Shown one piece after another: positions 34,148 to 43,772 of a stretch of 64,000 bases of DNA (the first letter of the stretch is position 1; the number at the start of each line of letters is the position of its first letter). The notes under the pieces were generated by a model. The model was given only the letters and a program-made list of their open reading frames with translations. It ran no database searches and had not been told where the DNA came from. The DNA comes from Bacteroidia bacterium (GTDB taxonomy: Bacteria; Bacteroidota; Bacteroidia; Flavobacteriales; Flavobacteriaceae): the NCBI GenBank assembly GCA_030432635.1, contig JAUIMB010000012.1, positions 56,413-120,412 of the forward strand, read 5' to 3'. The position numbers were made by a program, and so were the translations under genes.

Positions 34148-35551
34148 TTAAAAGGTTATTGTTTTTGAAACGGTCTCACCTTCCTTAACTTCAATGGTGA
34201 ACGTTTTGGTGTTGCCTTTGTGGATCCCTAAGGTGTTTAGCTTTACGGTGTATGTTCCTGGGTTTAATAAAAACTTACGAGGATTATTACTTGCAGAAGT
34301 ATAGGTTCTTGATGCTGCAACCCCTTTGTTGGAATTTATCTCATGGAAATTTACGGTTGCGTCTATTAATTCGCCACTTGCAGTCTGGACACCTATCATA
34401 GCGATACCAGTTTTAAAGTTGTGGGAAATAGGAGTTTTGGAATTGGACTTAACTTCAACATTGTCGACCTCAGCATAAGTCTCCAGTCCATTCATTGCCA
34501 AGGCTTGAAATGTTACTAGGTATTTTCCGGCAGGAACTTCCATTGTTTTCGATTGGCTATAGGTTCGAACAGAAGCTACAACTTTTCCAGAGGTCACATC
34601 CTTCATTTTTACTAATGTGTCCCATCCTTCACCATTATTGGTGGTTGTGACTTCCAAAGTGCCACCATCAAAACTTATAGTTTCGTGTTTAACGTCACCT
34701 TCCTTCATCTCAATCGATATTGAAGTGCCTGGAATATCAGTGCCTTCTAAAGGGTTGATGGCAATGTCATATTTTCCTGGTGGTAGGTACACCCAACCAG
34801 AATCACGATAGGTTCTCGAACCGTCAACAGCTTCAATGGTTCCAGATTTTGTGGCTTTTATCCAAGCATCGACAGGTTCACCATTTTTAGTAGCGTAAAT
34901 CGAAAAATTGCCTTCAGGTTGGTCGATTGTTTGTGTTGTTGCTTCAATTAATCCTTCGCTCAAACTAAGCGCATTTGAGGCATCATAGTAATTTCCACCT
35001 CCAGCATCTGCTGCACATTTCAATTGTTCAGTTTCATCTGCTTTTAGTCCGAATCCCACAACATGCAATTTAAAATCTATGCCTTCGGTTTTTGCATTCG
35101 AAACGACATCACAAATATTACCGTCACATGACTCAATCCCATCAGTGATTAAAATAATAGTTGCTTTCGTCTTAGTGACTTTGAGCGTATTAATAGCGAG
35201 TTTGGCAGAGCGTGCTAATGGTGTTTTGCCCAGTGCATTTATATCTTTGACAGCATTTGTAATACTTCCTTTATTAGAGTTTTTGATATCTACCATGAAT
35301 TCAATATCGTTACAATCACCTTTCTTTCGGTGTCCATAAGCCATCAAGCCCAATTGTTGATTTTCGGGAAGTTTCTCGACAGAAGATGATAATACATCTG
35401 CAGCAATGTCTTTTTTGGTTTTGCCATCCAATTGTCCCCACATGGAACCACTTGCGTCGTAGATAAATAGAATAGGAGATGGAGCATCCTGTTGTGTGTA
35501 ACTCTGTAAACTAAAACCCAACACACAACATAGTGTGATTAATAGCTTCAT
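34148..35551 (-). CDS. Secreted VWA-domain protein
   Basis: 467 aa with a signal peptide (MKLLITLCCVLGFSLQSYTQ). A von Willebrand A domain occupies residues ~25-200; the MIDAS motif DASGSMWG (DxSxS) is intact, and ILITDGIESCDGN holds the third Asp. The following ~250 residues are repeated beta domains of Ig or carboxypeptidase-regulatory type (repeats around SIYATKNGEPVDAWIKATKSG, SGKVVASVRTYSQSKTMEVPAGKYLVTF and ASRTYTSASNNPRKFLLNPG). I infer a metal-dependent adhesion or peptide-binding role at the cell surface. Paired with the downstream membrane protein. Confidence 0.8.
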   Translation of the reverse strand: MKLLITLCCVLGFSLQSYTQQDAPSPILFIYDASGSMWGQLDGKTKKDIAADVLSSSVEKLPENQQLGLMAYGHRKKGDCNDIEFMVDIKNSNKGSITNAVKDINALGKTPLARSAKLAINTLKVTKTKATIILITDGIESCDGNICDVVSNAKTEGIDFKLHVVGFGLKADETEQLKCAADAGGGNYYDASNALSLSEGLIEATTQTIDQPEGNFSIYATKNGEPVDAWIKATKSGTIEAVDGSRTYRDSGWVYLPPGKYDIAINPLEGTDIPGTSISIEMKEGDVKHETISFDGGTLEVTTTNNGEGWDTLVKMKDVTSGKVVASVRTYSQSKTMEVPAGKYLVTFQALAMNGLETYAEVDNVEVKSNSKTPISHNFKTGIAMIGVQTASGELIDATVNFHEINSNKGVAASRTYTSASNNPRKFLLNPGTYTVKLNTLGIHKGNTKTFTIEVKEGETVSKTITF

Positions 35552-35722
35552 AATGTTAGGTTTATTTTGTTGTTTTTAAAGATATCAAATTTTGGTCTAT
35601 TAATTGTAAATGGCTTTGAAAGAAATGCTTACGGGTTTTATGTTGTAAAATTTTATATATAGTTTAACATTTTAATGGCAATGGACAAATACGAAATGAA
35701 ATGTGTTTTGCGTTAAAAAATT

Positions 35723-36589
35723 ATGAGCAAATATTCTTTTACAATTATTGTCCTATTGGTTATTGCAGCTTATGCGTTGCAATCTAATACGCTAGAAAAG
35801 GGTTATGTCCTTCAGCGTGCAATGAGCTCATCAGTAGGATTTATAAATAAAGATAGTTTGACGATAAAAACACGTGTCAATACACCTCTTGGATACGAAC
35901 GTGTCAAATACCCAAAAGGAAGTTTTGCCGAATATTTGAGAGATTATAAGCTAAAGCCTTATGGAAGTAAAATCATAAATTATGACAATACCGAGTATTT
36001 CTGGCAAGGTGGTCATATAGGCATTTTGGAAGTGCCTGTTCCTACAAATGGGCTACAGCAATGTGCCGATGCACTCATTAGAATTAGAAGTGAATATCTA
36101 TGGGAAAACAATCGAAGGGATGAGATCGGCTTCAATTTCACGTCTGGACATTACTGCTCATGGCTAGACTACGCAAAAGGCTACAGACCAATTGTTGATG
36201 GAAATAAAGTGAAGTTCCACAAAAGCGCAAGTGCAAATCATTCTAAAGAAAATCTATACAACTATTTGAACTTAATCTACATGTACTCCGGAACCTTGTC
36301 ATTATATAATGAGCTCGATCCTGTGCAAGCAAAGGACCTCAAAGTTGGCGATATGCTTATTAAAGGTGGTTCGCCAGGTCATATTGCCATGATTTGTGAT
36401 GAAATTGTTAATGATGAAGGTCAAAAGTTGTATTTGTTGTTTCAAGGAAATACACCAGCCCAAAGTGTTCATCTGGTAAAAAATCTTGGGAACACTTTAG
36501 TGTCTCCATGGTATGAACTAAAGGATGATGCTGTTATTCCGGTCTCCAATTACACATTTGGCAGCTCAAAGTTCGTTAGGTTTAAGTGA
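35723..36589 (+). CDS. DUF4846-like secreted protein
   Basis: 288 aa with N-terminal hydrophobic signal (MSKYSFTIIVLLVIAAYALQSN). It has the DUF4846 pattern as I recall it: ERVKYPKGSFAEYLRDYKLKPYGS, QCADALIRIRSEYLWENN, IGFNFTSGHYCSWLDYAKGYRP and KDLKVGDMLIKGGSPGHIAMI. The His/Cys (HYCSW, GHIAM) combination resembles a papain-like or NlpC-type layout, but this is a visual inference. Divergent from the VWA operon. Confidence 0.75.
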   Translation: MSKYSFTIIVLLVIAAYALQSNTLEKGYVLQRAMSSSVGFINKDSLTIKTRVNTPLGYERVKYPKGSFAEYLRDYKLKPYGSKIINYDNTEYFWQGGHIGILEVPVPTNGLQQCADALIRIRSEYLWENNRRDEIGFNFTSGHYCSWLDYAKGYRPIVDGNKVKFHKSASANHSKENLYNYLNLIYMYSGTLSLYNELDPVQAKDLKVGDMLIKGGSPGHIAMICDEIVNDEGQKLYLLFQGNTPAQSVHLVKNLGNTLVSPWYELKDDAVIPVSNYTFGSSKFVRFK

Positions 36590-36641
36590 ATTTTTTGTCT
36601 CAAGTGCTACCTTCAATATTTTTTGGATGAAGGTATTGTTT

Positions 36642-36649
36642 TATCTTTG
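36642..36649 (+). promoter_or_regulatory. -7 promoter element for the NQR-associated gene and apbE
   Basis: TATCTTTG, an exact TAnnTTTG match, 41 bp upstream of the start at 36691. A TTG lies 16 bp further upstream (TTTTTTGG), near the usual -33 position. Confidence 0.5.
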
Positions 36650-36690
36650 CAGAGACTTAGTCTTTATTTCTCAATATACAGTCTTCATAT

Positions 36691-37068
36691 ATGAGCAAAG
36701 CCCTAACAGAACAAGAACTTCATAACTTGGCGATGAACCATGTAGGTAAGGATTTAGAACAACGAGGTTTTGAATTTGTAGCTATCAATAGTAAGTTAAA
36801 AAAGCATCCTCAATTTGTTTGTATAGATAAGAACAACCAGTATTTTTTTGTGATTGTTCGTGCTGTGATGTTACCAGACAACCCAAATAATTATGACGTA
36901 GTTTGGATGGAAACTTTTAAGCAACATGCCATGGACAAAAACGCGAAGGTGCTCTACGCTGGAGTGGGACTTGGAAATCCAAATGGTGAAGATTTGCCAG
37001 TATATCTAAATGAAGACTATTTAATTGAATACAATGGAATTCAGGTGATTGATACGCATCTAAATTGA
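36691..37068 (+). CDS. Small NQR-associated protein upstream of apbE
   Basis: 125 aa, soluble, no signal. The family is well conserved in flavobacteria (LAMNHVGKDLEQRGFEFVAIN, QFVCIDKNNQYFFVIVRAV, NYDVVWMETFKQHA, LYAGVGLGNPNGEDLPVYLNEDYLIEYNG). Databases often call it NQR subunit F by transfer from its neighbour, which is not supported by domain content: no ferredoxin Cys or FAD/NAD motifs are seen. The fold looks like a small alpha/beta nuclease-like or Ig-like unit; I cannot assign function. It stands 79 bp before apbE, which modifies NqrB/NqrC. Confidence 0.75.
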   Translation: MSKALTEQELHNLAMNHVGKDLEQRGFEFVAINSKLKKHPQFVCIDKNNQYFFVIVRAVMLPDNPNNYDVVWMETFKQHAMDKNAKVLYAGVGLGNPNGEDLPVYLNEDYLIEYNGIQVIDTHLN

Positions 37069-37147
37069 ACGTTTTGATAGTGGAAATTGTATTTCCGTCT
37101 TAACAACCTTAATAGTTTATCGATAGAGATTTAAAGACACGACCATT

Positions 37148-38140
37148 ATGAAAAAACATGTTTTTATAGTTCTTACAGCTTTAGTTTTGCTTTCCTGTAA
37201 AGAAAAACCAGAGCATTTAACAGCAAAAAATACGACATTGTCTGGCCCAGTTTTCGGAACATCATTCAAGGTTATTTATGATTCTGAAGTCAACTATAGT
37301 AAGGCTATTGACAGTTTGTTTCAAGTGGTAAACCAGTCGATGTCTACCTATATTCCAAGTTCTGATATATCTAGGATTAACAAACAAGAAACTGTTGATA
37401 TCGATTTGCATTTTAGAACCGTACTAAACAAATCAAAGGAAATCTATCAATCTACCGATGGTGTTTTTGATCCCACAATTGGAGCTGTAGTCAACGCTTG
37501 GGATTTTGGTCCGGAAGGAAAAATTGTTGGTCTTGATAGCTTGAAAATAAAAGCACTTATGAAAGGTGTGGGTTTTGACAACATTGATATAAATAAAACT
37601 CAGTTTAGTATTCCGGAAGGGACATTTCTCGATTTCAATGCCATCGCAAAAGGCTATGGTGTTGATGTGATTTCTGAGTTTCTTGAAAGTAAAGAAAGTC
37701 TCAATTATTTGGTGGAAATAGGTGGTGAAATAAGAGCCAGTGGGATAAACATGGAAAAACAATTGCCTTGGAAAGTTGGTCTTGACGAGCCTCGATTTGA
37801 TGGACAACAATCAGTGATTAAAGCGATTAGCCTGAAGGATGTAGGCATGGCAACTTCAGGAACCTACCGAAAATTTAAATTGGACAGTCTGGGTAATCGC
37901 TATGCTCATATCATCAATACCGAAACCGGATATCCAAGTAAAACAAATATTTTGAGTGTATCAGTTATTGCTGAAGATTGTATGACTGCAGATGCTTATG
38001 CAACCGCATTTCAAGCCATGGGAATTGCCAAAGTAAAATCCTTTTTAAAAAAGTATAACCAGTTAAAGGCATTCATTGTTTTTGAAAATGAAGAACAGGA
38101 GTTAGAAACGCTCAACCTTAACGGATTTCCTACTGATTAG
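37148..38140 (+). CDS. apbE: FAD:protein FMN transferase ApbE
   Basis: Lipoprotein (330 aa; lipobox LLSC-K at Cys17) that transfers FMN from FAD to Thr of NqrB and NqrC in the periplasm. ApbE signatures: GPVFGTSFKVIY, FDPTIGAVVNAWDFG, DFNAIAKGYGVDVI, LVEIGGEIRASG, YAHIINTETGYPS and MTADAYATAFQAMG (Mg site). Located ~5 kb after nqrF on the same strand; the genes in between (the broken gene to the VWA operon) are on the other strand. Confidence 0.95.
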   Translation: MKKHVFIVLTALVLLSCKEKPEHLTAKNTTLSGPVFGTSFKVIYDSEVNYSKAIDSLFQVVNQSMSTYIPSSDISRINKQETVDIDLHFRTVLNKSKEIYQSTDGVFDPTIGAVVNAWDFGPEGKIVGLDSLKIKALMKGVGFDNIDINKTQFSIPEGTFLDFNAIAKGYGVDVISEFLESKESLNYLVEIGGEIRASGINMEKQLPWKVGLDEPRFDGQQSVIKAISLKDVGMATSGTYRKFKLDSLGNRYAHIINTETGYPSKTNILSVSVIAEDCMTADAYATAFQAMGIAKVKSFLKKYNQLKAFIVFENEEQELETLNLNGFPTD

Positions 38141-38233
38141 CGCGATGTAAAGCGTTTTATAAGTAAATCCATTATAGGAATTGTGACTTAACAATAGAAA
38201 GCGTGTCCAAAATAGGCTATTAATCTACAGTAT

Positions 38234-38274
38234 AAAGCTGTGCCAAAGAATTGAATTATGGTGCAGCTTTTTTT
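38234..38274 (+). terminator. Terminator of apbE
   Basis: Stem of 11 positions (AAAGCTGTGCC / GGTGCAGCTTT, two G-U pairs) with a 15-nt loop and TTTT after it, 93 bp past the apbE stop. Confidence 0.75.
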
Positions 38275-38325
38275 ACTTCTGTGTGTAAAATTTACTATAT
38301 TTAGAGAGCACCAACCTCTTTAATT

Positions 38326-39861
38326 ATGAAACATTTTTACATTTTCATTTTAGTTCTTCCCATTTCGCTTTTTGCACAATGTCCTCCAACAGGAGGTTTA
38401 TTTACATCTCAAGCACAAATAGACGCACTTGCTATAGATTATCCCGATTGTACCGAAGTGGGTGCATTTGTCATTTCTGGTGATGATATTAGTGATTTGA
38501 GCGGACTGTATCAAATCAATTCGTGCACAAGCTTTTCAATTAACAATAATCTAATTTTGGAGAATACTATTGGCTTGAACCCTAACATAGTTATCCGTTA
38601 TGTTGAAGGTACAGGAACCTCATTCAGTATTCAAAATAATGCGGCTTTATTATCTGTGGACGGATTGGATAACCTTGATAATCAATCGGGATTTGAGAGT
38701 GATTTTAGAATTAAGGACAATCCTATGTTGCTCAGTGTAGAAGGCGTTCCTAATTCCTTTAATGCTTTGGATATTTTTGAAATTGAAAACAATGATTCTC
38801 TCATAAGTTTAATTGGCCTTGAAAATGTTGATGGAGCTGGACTGGTTACACGAATTATTGATAATGATGCGCTTGTCGATTTAAATGGTCTTGGGGCTTT
38901 TTGGGGTGAATGGGTCATAATATCTGATAATGATAGTCTTGAAAGTCTTGATGGTTCTCAATTTGGAAGTTTTGACGACTATTTAGTGATTGAAAATAAC
39001 CAAAGCTTAACCGATATTAGTGCCATATATGCTGGAAGTTATCTTGATGACAGCTTGACCATTAGAAACAATCCAAACCTTTCTATGTGTAGTACAGAAA
39101 ATGTATGTTTTTATATTCAAGACATGGGCATGGAAGGCTTGTGGTTTTCAGGTGTTTTCGAAAATAATGCACCTGGTTGTAACTCAAATAGTGAAGTGGA
39201 ATATGCTTGTGGAATCAATTCCAATGATGATTGTGGTTATCCAGGTTCTTCTGAATACCTAGAAAATCAAATATTATTGGGAGAAACCATTACTGCAAAT
39301 AATGAGTATGCCACTACGTCCAGTTATGTTCCAAATTGTAACGACGTAGAGAATAGAAAAGATGTTTGGTTTGCATTTGATTCAGGGGAAAATACAAGCA
39401 TAGATATCTTTTTAGATTCTGGATTTTATTGTCAACTCTGGGAAGGCTACTGCAATTATGGTTTATCACAAGTTGTAAACGGTTGTGGCTCTGAAGGGGT
39501 GTTTGATGTTGTGGTGACACCAAATACAGCTTATCTTATTCAGGTCTGGAACGATGACACAACGGATGATAGAGGAGGATCGTCATGGTTTGATTTGACC
39601 GTTCAAGATGGAACCTTATCTACGACTGAAAGCGTTTTTCAGGAGTTTAGGATATTTCCTAATCCGACTAATGGTCTTTTGAAACTTGAATCAAACCTTC
39701 TAATGGATTCCGTGAAGATTTATAACGTTTTAGGTCAAAATGTAATGCACTTGACTTCGAATATCGAAACGGTTGACCTATCGCATTTAAAAAATGGGAT
39801 GTATTTTGTTCAGGTTGAAATTGAAGGAAAAACATCAACTTACAAAGTACTTAAGGCATAA
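38326..39861 (+). CDS. T9SS cargo with receptor-L/LRR-like repeats
   Basis: 511 aa with signal peptide MKHFYIFILVLPISLFAQ. Residues ~20-290 hold repeats of receptor L-domain/LRR-like type, each a short strand of Asn/Ser/Leu words (LSGLYQINSC, FSINNN, LSVDGLDNLDN, SLIGLENVDGAG, ALVDLNGLGAFWG, SLESLDGSQFG). A second domain with several Cys follows (~300-430), and the last ~75 residues are a type A sorting domain (FRIFPNPTNGLLKLES, VKIYNVLGQN, DLSHLKNGMYFVQVE). It should be secreted by T9SS and might mediate adhesion or ligand binding. Its own possible promoter (TATATTTA) is near but not exact. Confidence 0.85.
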   Translation: MKHFYIFILVLPISLFAQCPPTGGLFTSQAQIDALAIDYPDCTEVGAFVISGDDISDLSGLYQINSCTSFSINNNLILENTIGLNPNIVIRYVEGTGTSFSIQNNAALLSVDGLDNLDNQSGFESDFRIKDNPMLLSVEGVPNSFNALDIFEIENNDSLISLIGLENVDGAGLVTRIIDNDALVDLNGLGAFWGEWVIISDNDSLESLDGSQFGSFDDYLVIENNQSLTDISAIYAGSYLDDSLTIRNNPNLSMCSTENVCFYIQDMGMEGLWFSGVFENNAPGCNSNSEVEYACGINSNDDCGYPGSSEYLENQILLGETITANNEYATTSSYVPNCNDVENRKDVWFAFDSGENTSIDIFLDSGFYCQLWEGYCNYGLSQVVNGCGSEGVFDVVVTPNTAYLIQVWNDDTTDDRGGSSWFDLTVQDGTLSTTESVFQEFRIFPNPTNGLLKLESNLLMDSVKIYNVLGQNVMHLTSNIETVDLSHLKNGMYFVQVEIEGKTSTYKVLKA

Positions 39862-40629
39862 TTATTCTTTATATACCACAGGAATAATCTCGCCTTTTGC
39901 CAAGCAATACCTTTCGATTTCGTCTTCGGAAAGTTTAGAGGTGTAATCCACTTCATCTACTTTAAAACCAATACTTCGAAGTTTTTCAAAATAATCACGA
40001 CCATAAACACGAACGTGATCATATTGACCAAAGATCTTAGCGCGTTCCTTTCGGTCAGTGATACTATGGTCTTCAAATGTCCTTTCACGACTTAAATCTT
40101 GAGGAATCTGAAAGATCCCATAACCACCTGGTTTCATAACGCGATATAATTCTTCCATAGCTTTGGTGTCATCAGGAATATGTTCCAGGACATGATTACA
40201 CAAGATTACATCGTAGCTATCGTCTTCAAAGGGAAGATTGCATATGTCTGCTTTAACATCGGCAATAGGTGATTCTAAATCAGTCGTAGTATAATCGAGA
40301 TGCTTCAGTGTTTTAAACCGTTTTAAAAAACATTGCTCTGGTGCAAAGTGTAGCACTTTATGTTCTGCTGAAAAAAAATTGGTCTCGTTCTGAAGGTATA
40401 ACCAAAGCAAGCGATGACGCTCTAATGACAAGGTTGAAGGCGATAGTACGTTATTCCGCTGATTTCCGTAGCCATACGGCAAAAAACTTTTAAAACTTTT
40501 CCCGTCAATTGGGTCTGTATATGTATTTCCTTTTAGATATAGGGCAACAAGGGGCCGAATGACATAGCTCAATCGGATTAAGATTGGTCTGGGAATGGTA
40601 TTTAATATGAATTTAAAGAGGCGTTTCAT
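39862..40629 (-). CDS. SAM-dependent methyltransferase (Methyltransf_11 type)
   Basis: 255 aa, class I methyltransferase. SAM-related regions: VLHFAPEQCFLKRF near residue 95, DICNLPFEDDSYDVILCNHVLEHI near 130, and YRVMKPGGYGIFQIP near 168. N-terminal ~40 residues look like an amphipathic or membrane-touching segment (FKFILNTIPRPILIRLSYVIRPL). The target is unknown; lipid, quinone or sugar O-methylation are possible. It overlaps nothing but shares its 3' boundary base with the cargo gene and sits one base before the map stop. Confidence 0.8.
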   Translation of the reverse strand: MKRLFKFILNTIPRPILIRLSYVIRPLVALYLKGNTYTDPIDGKSFKSFLPYGYGNQRNNVLSPSTLSLERHRLLWLYLQNETNFFSAEHKVLHFAPEQCFLKRFKTLKHLDYTTTDLESPIADVKADICNLPFEDDSYDVILCNHVLEHIPDDTKAMEELYRVMKPGGYGIFQIPQDLSRERTFEDHSITDRKERAKIFGQYDHVRVYGRDYFEKLRSIGFKVDEVDYTSKLSEDEIERYCLAKGEIIPVVYKE

Positions 40630-40630
40630 T

Positions 40631-41449
40631 TTAAAGCACTAGGGCTTCTTTTCGAAAGGCATCCTCTTCATTGGAAACCACACCCAAAGCCTCATGAACG
40701 TAAGCGAAAGTTGATAGGATTTCAGGTTTGCCATCTACAAGCGCAATATCATGTTCAAAATGAACACTTGGTTTCCCATCTTGTGTAACGATAGTCCAGC
40801 CATCTTTTAACTGTTTCACTTTATGGGTGCCACCATTAATCATGGGTTCTATGGCCACAACCATACCTTCAACAAATTTTTTGCCTCTGCCACGACGACC
40901 ATAATTTGGCATTTCTGGATCTTCGTGCATTTTTCGGCCAATACCATGACCAACTAATTCACGTACCACTCCATAGCCATGGGATTCACAGTAATTTTGA
41001 ATGGCATATCCAACATCACCAACACGGTTTCCAATTTTGAATTCGCGAATACCTTCATATAAGGATTCCTTTGTGACCTGAATTAATTTCTTGGTGTCTG
41101 GATTTACCTCGCCAACCTCGAACGTGTAAGCGTGATCACCATAAAAACCATTCATAAGTGCACCACAATCGATAGATACAATGTCACCATCTTCCAGAGG
41201 TTTGTCAGTTGGTAAACCATGTACAACAGCTTCGTTAACACTGCATAATAATGTCGAGGGACAATCGTACAATCCCAAAAAACCAGGGACAGCACCTTGT
41301 TCCCTTATAAAATCCTCGGCGAGTTTATCCAATTGATTTGTGGTAATGCCTTCCTTTACTTCCTTAGCTAGCATGCCAAGAGTCTTTGAGACCACTAAGG
41401 CGCTTTGGCGCATCAATTCGATTTCCTCTCTGGTTTTTACTATAATCAT
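40631..41449 (-). CDS. map: Methionine aminopeptidase, type I
   Basis: 272 aa. Removes N-terminal Met from nascent proteins using a dinuclear metal site: DIVSIDCGALMNGFYGDHAYTF (two Asp), GHGIGRKMHEDPEMPN (His), IEPMINGGTHKV (Glu) and VHFEHDIAL (Glu). Start chosen at MIIVKTREEIE; the upstream in-frame Met (MVIFANQNS) lies across the promoter element. Usual flavobacterial map is near translation genes; here it is followed by a methyltransferase gene (1-bp gap). Confidence 0.95.
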   Translation of the reverse strand: MIIVKTREEIELMRQSALVVSKTLGMLAKEVKEGITTNQLDKLAEDFIREQGAVPGFLGLYDCPSTLLCSVNEAVVHGLPTDKPLEDGDIVSIDCGALMNGFYGDHAYTFEVGEVNPDTKKLIQVTKESLYEGIREFKIGNRVGDVGYAIQNYCESHGYGVVRELVGHGIGRKMHEDPEMPNYGRRGRGKKFVEGMVVAIEPMINGGTHKVKQLKDGWTIVTQDGKPSVHFEHDIALVDGKPEILSTFAYVHEALGVVSNEEDAFRKEALVL

Positions 41450-41466
41450 AACACTATTTTGGTTGG

Positions 41467-41474
41467 CAAAGATA
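41467..41474 (-). promoter_or_regulatory. -7 promoter element for map
   Basis: Minus-strand TATCTTTG, an exact TAnnTTTG match, 17 bp upstream of the chosen map ATG and inside the longer alternative frame, so it supports the shorter start. Confidence 0.55.
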
Positions 41475-41622
41475 ACCAATTAATAATGAGTATTAAATTT
41501 TAGAATGGCTTACTGAAATATTCTTTAGTAAACGATATTGTGCAAAATTAGAATGCTATAAGTACATCTAGGATTGGCATAACCTCACTGTATGGATACT
41601 TATAGGTAATCCTAACGAACAA

Positions 41623-42033
41623 CTATTTGAATAAGCCAAAAAAGCCTTTTTTACTTTTGGTAGAAGGGATGCTTGGTTTTTCATTGGTGATTAATTGGTA
41701 TACTTCTCCCCAACCTAGTATACCACCAATATTTCTATCGTCAATATAGATGTCAGCGTAGATTTTACGGCTCACACTGTCATCGTATTTTTCCTCAGGG
41801 AAACTTTGGTTAACTGCGTAAAATGTAATTCCATTGTCTTTGCAGAAGGCTACAGCTTCTGCTAGTTTAGAGCCACTTCGATAGGTCCAGAGAATTAAGC
41901 GATGTCCATCTTCTTGCAAACGTTTCATGGTTTCAAAGGCGAAAATACGAGGTTTTCCCACTTTTGGATAAGCATCTTCAACGATGGTACCATCAAAATC
42001 TATGGCAATAACTAATTGGTCCTGAAAGTTCAT
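41623..42033 (-). CDS. BT0820-type HAD phosphatase
   Basis: 136-aa minimal HAD hydrolase. Motif I is IAIDFDGTIVEDAYP with the nucleophile Asp, motif II a Thr in LILWTYRSG and motif III/IV in KIYADIYIDDRNIGG. This is the small BT0820-like group of Bacteroidota with no cap domain; substrate unknown, sugar phosphates likely in the family. C-terminal KKGFFGLFK is a short tail. It lies alone between map and gpmI. Confidence 0.82.
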   Translation of the reverse strand: MNFQDQLVIAIDFDGTIVEDAYPKVGKPRIFAFETMKRLQEDGHRLILWTYRSGSKLAEAVAFCKDNGITFYAVNQSFPEEKYDDSVSRKIYADIYIDDRNIGGILGWGEVYQLITNEKPSIPSTKSKKGFFGLFK

Positions 42034-42054
42034 AGGTTAAAGATTGTTATTTTA

Positions 42055-42062
42055 CAAACATA
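42055..42062 (-). promoter_or_regulatory. -7 promoter element for the HAD phosphatase gene
   Basis: Minus-strand TATGTTTG, an exact TAnnTTTG match, 21 bp upstream of the ATG. Confidence 0.5.
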
Positions 42063-42078
42063 CAATTTTTAAGACTTA

Positions 42079-43596
42079 TTATGCTAAGGATTTTTGAGTC
42101 ATTGCTTCAGGCTGCTCAATGCCCATGAGTTTAAGAATGGTTGGTGCAATATCACCTAATATTCCACTGGTAATCGTGGGTTTGTCATTGTCTATTAAAA
42201 TCACTGGGACAGGGTTTGTTGTGTGGGCTGTATGAGGTGTGCCATCAGGATTGATCATGGTTTCGCAGTTTCCGTGGTCTGCAATTAGGATCGTCGTATA
42301 AGCATTATTTAAAGCTGCTTCAATGACATATTTAACACACTCATCTACAGCTTCACAAGCTTTGATGGCAGCCTCCATGACGCCTGTATGACCTACCATA
42401 TCACCATTGGCAAAATTTAAACAAACAAAATCGACTTCAGCTTTATTCAATTCAGGAATTAAGGCATCCTTTAGCTCAAAAGCGCTCATTTCAGGTTTTA
42501 AATCATAGGTTGCCACTTTAGGGGAATTTCGTAAAATCCTAGTTTCTCCATTAAAGGGCTTTTCCCGTCCACCTGAAAAGAAAAATGTCACGTGAGGGTA
42601 TTTTTCTGTTTCTGCAATTCTGATTTGAGTTTTGTTGTGTCTTTCCAAAACTTCACCTAAGGTGTCAGTAAGATTGTCTTTGTCATATATAACCTTGATG
42701 CCTTTAAAGGTGTCATCATAATTGGTCATGGTTACATAGTGCAAATCCAATTTGTGCATGTTTTGTTCATGAAAATCCTTTTGCGTCAGAGCTTCTGTAA
42801 GCTCGCGTCCACGATCGGTTCGGTAATTAAAGAAGACTACTACGTCTCCATCCTTGATAAGTGAAATGGGTTGATTATGATCGTCGACCAGTATTATGGG
42901 TTTGATGAATTCATCAGTTACATCAGTATTGTAACTGTCTTCAATTGATTCGGTCGCTGAATGCGAAAAAGTCCCTATTCCATTAACCAAAGCATCGTAA
43001 GCCAATTTGATACGTTCCCATCTTTTATCTCGATCCATAGCATAATAGCGTCCAGTAATTGAAGCTAATTTGGTGTTGGAATCCTTAATGTGTGTTTCGA
43101 GGGAGGTGATAAAGCCAAAACCAGACTTAGGATCGACATCACGACCATCTGTAAAGGCATGTACATAGGACTGCTGTACTCCGAAGGCATTTGCAGCATC
43201 AATAAGACCAAACAAATGATTGATATGAGAATGCACACCTCCATCGCTTACAAGCCCTAAAAAGTGAATAGGCTTTTTATTGTCGACAGCATATTGAAAG
43301 GCATTTTTAAGGACTCTTTCTTGCTGTAGTGTATTGTTTTTGACGGCTAAATTTATTTTTACAAGGTCTTGATAGACAATACGACCTGCACCAAGATTCA
43401 TGTGTCCAACTTCACTGTTGCCCATTTGACCTTCAGGCAATCCAACATGCAAACCATCAGTTCTTAAGGTAGCATTAGAGTAATTATGGTACAAGGCATC
43501 TATAAACGGTGTTTTGGCTTGGTCGACAGCTGAAACTTTTGGGTCTGGAGCCATTCCCCAGCCATCCAAGATCATTAAAATTACTTTTTTGTTCAT
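42079..43596 (-). CDS. gpmI: 2,3-bisphosphoglycerate-independent phosphoglycerate mutase
   Basis: 505-aa Mn-dependent alkaline-phosphatase-fold mutase that interconverts 3- and 2-phosphoglycerate. The phosphoryl-Ser is in MGNSEVGHMNLGAGR near residue 62; metal and substrate residues in ILMILDGWG, HAFTDGRDVDP, FFNYRTDRGRE, FANGDMVGHTG and IADHGNCETM are present. Length and order are normal. With FbaA it gives two glycolytic enzymes in the window, in separate units. Confidence 0.96.
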   Translation of the reverse strand: MNKKVILMILDGWGMAPDPKVSAVDQAKTPFIDALYHNYSNATLRTDGLHVGLPEGQMGNSEVGHMNLGAGRIVYQDLVKINLAVKNNTLQQERVLKNAFQYAVDNKKPIHFLGLVSDGGVHSHINHLFGLIDAANAFGVQQSYVHAFTDGRDVDPKSGFGFITSLETHIKDSNTKLASITGRYYAMDRDKRWERIKLAYDALVNGIGTFSHSATESIEDSYNTDVTDEFIKPIILVDDHNQPISLIKDGDVVVFFNYRTDRGRELTEALTQKDFHEQNMHKLDLHYVTMTNYDDTFKGIKVIYDKDNLTDTLGEVLERHNKTQIRIAETEKYPHVTFFFSGGREKPFNGETRILRNSPKVATYDLKPEMSAFELKDALIPELNKAEVDFVCLNFANGDMVGHTGVMEAAIKACEAVDECVKYVIEAALNNAYTTILIADHGNCETMINPDGTPHTAHTTNPVPVILIDNDKPTITSGILGDIAPTILKLMGIEQPEAMTQKSLA

Positions 43597-43614
43597 CTTT
43601 TAGCAGTTAAACTT

Positions 43615-43622
43615 CAAAGATA
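43615..43622 (-). promoter_or_regulatory. -7 promoter element for gpmI
   Basis: Minus-strand TATCTTTG, an exact TAnnTTTG match, 18 bp upstream of the gpmI ATG. Confidence 0.5.
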
Positions 43623-43772
43623 ATCCATTCACGACGATATCGACATAGGATAAAGTAAAATGTATTAAATATTGTGATTTACTCTTTTCTGTTAATTTTT
43701 AGGAAACCATTAATAAAGCCTTAACAATTTTATTTCCATTGCGTTAAAAAAATGTTATTAGATAAATTTTTC

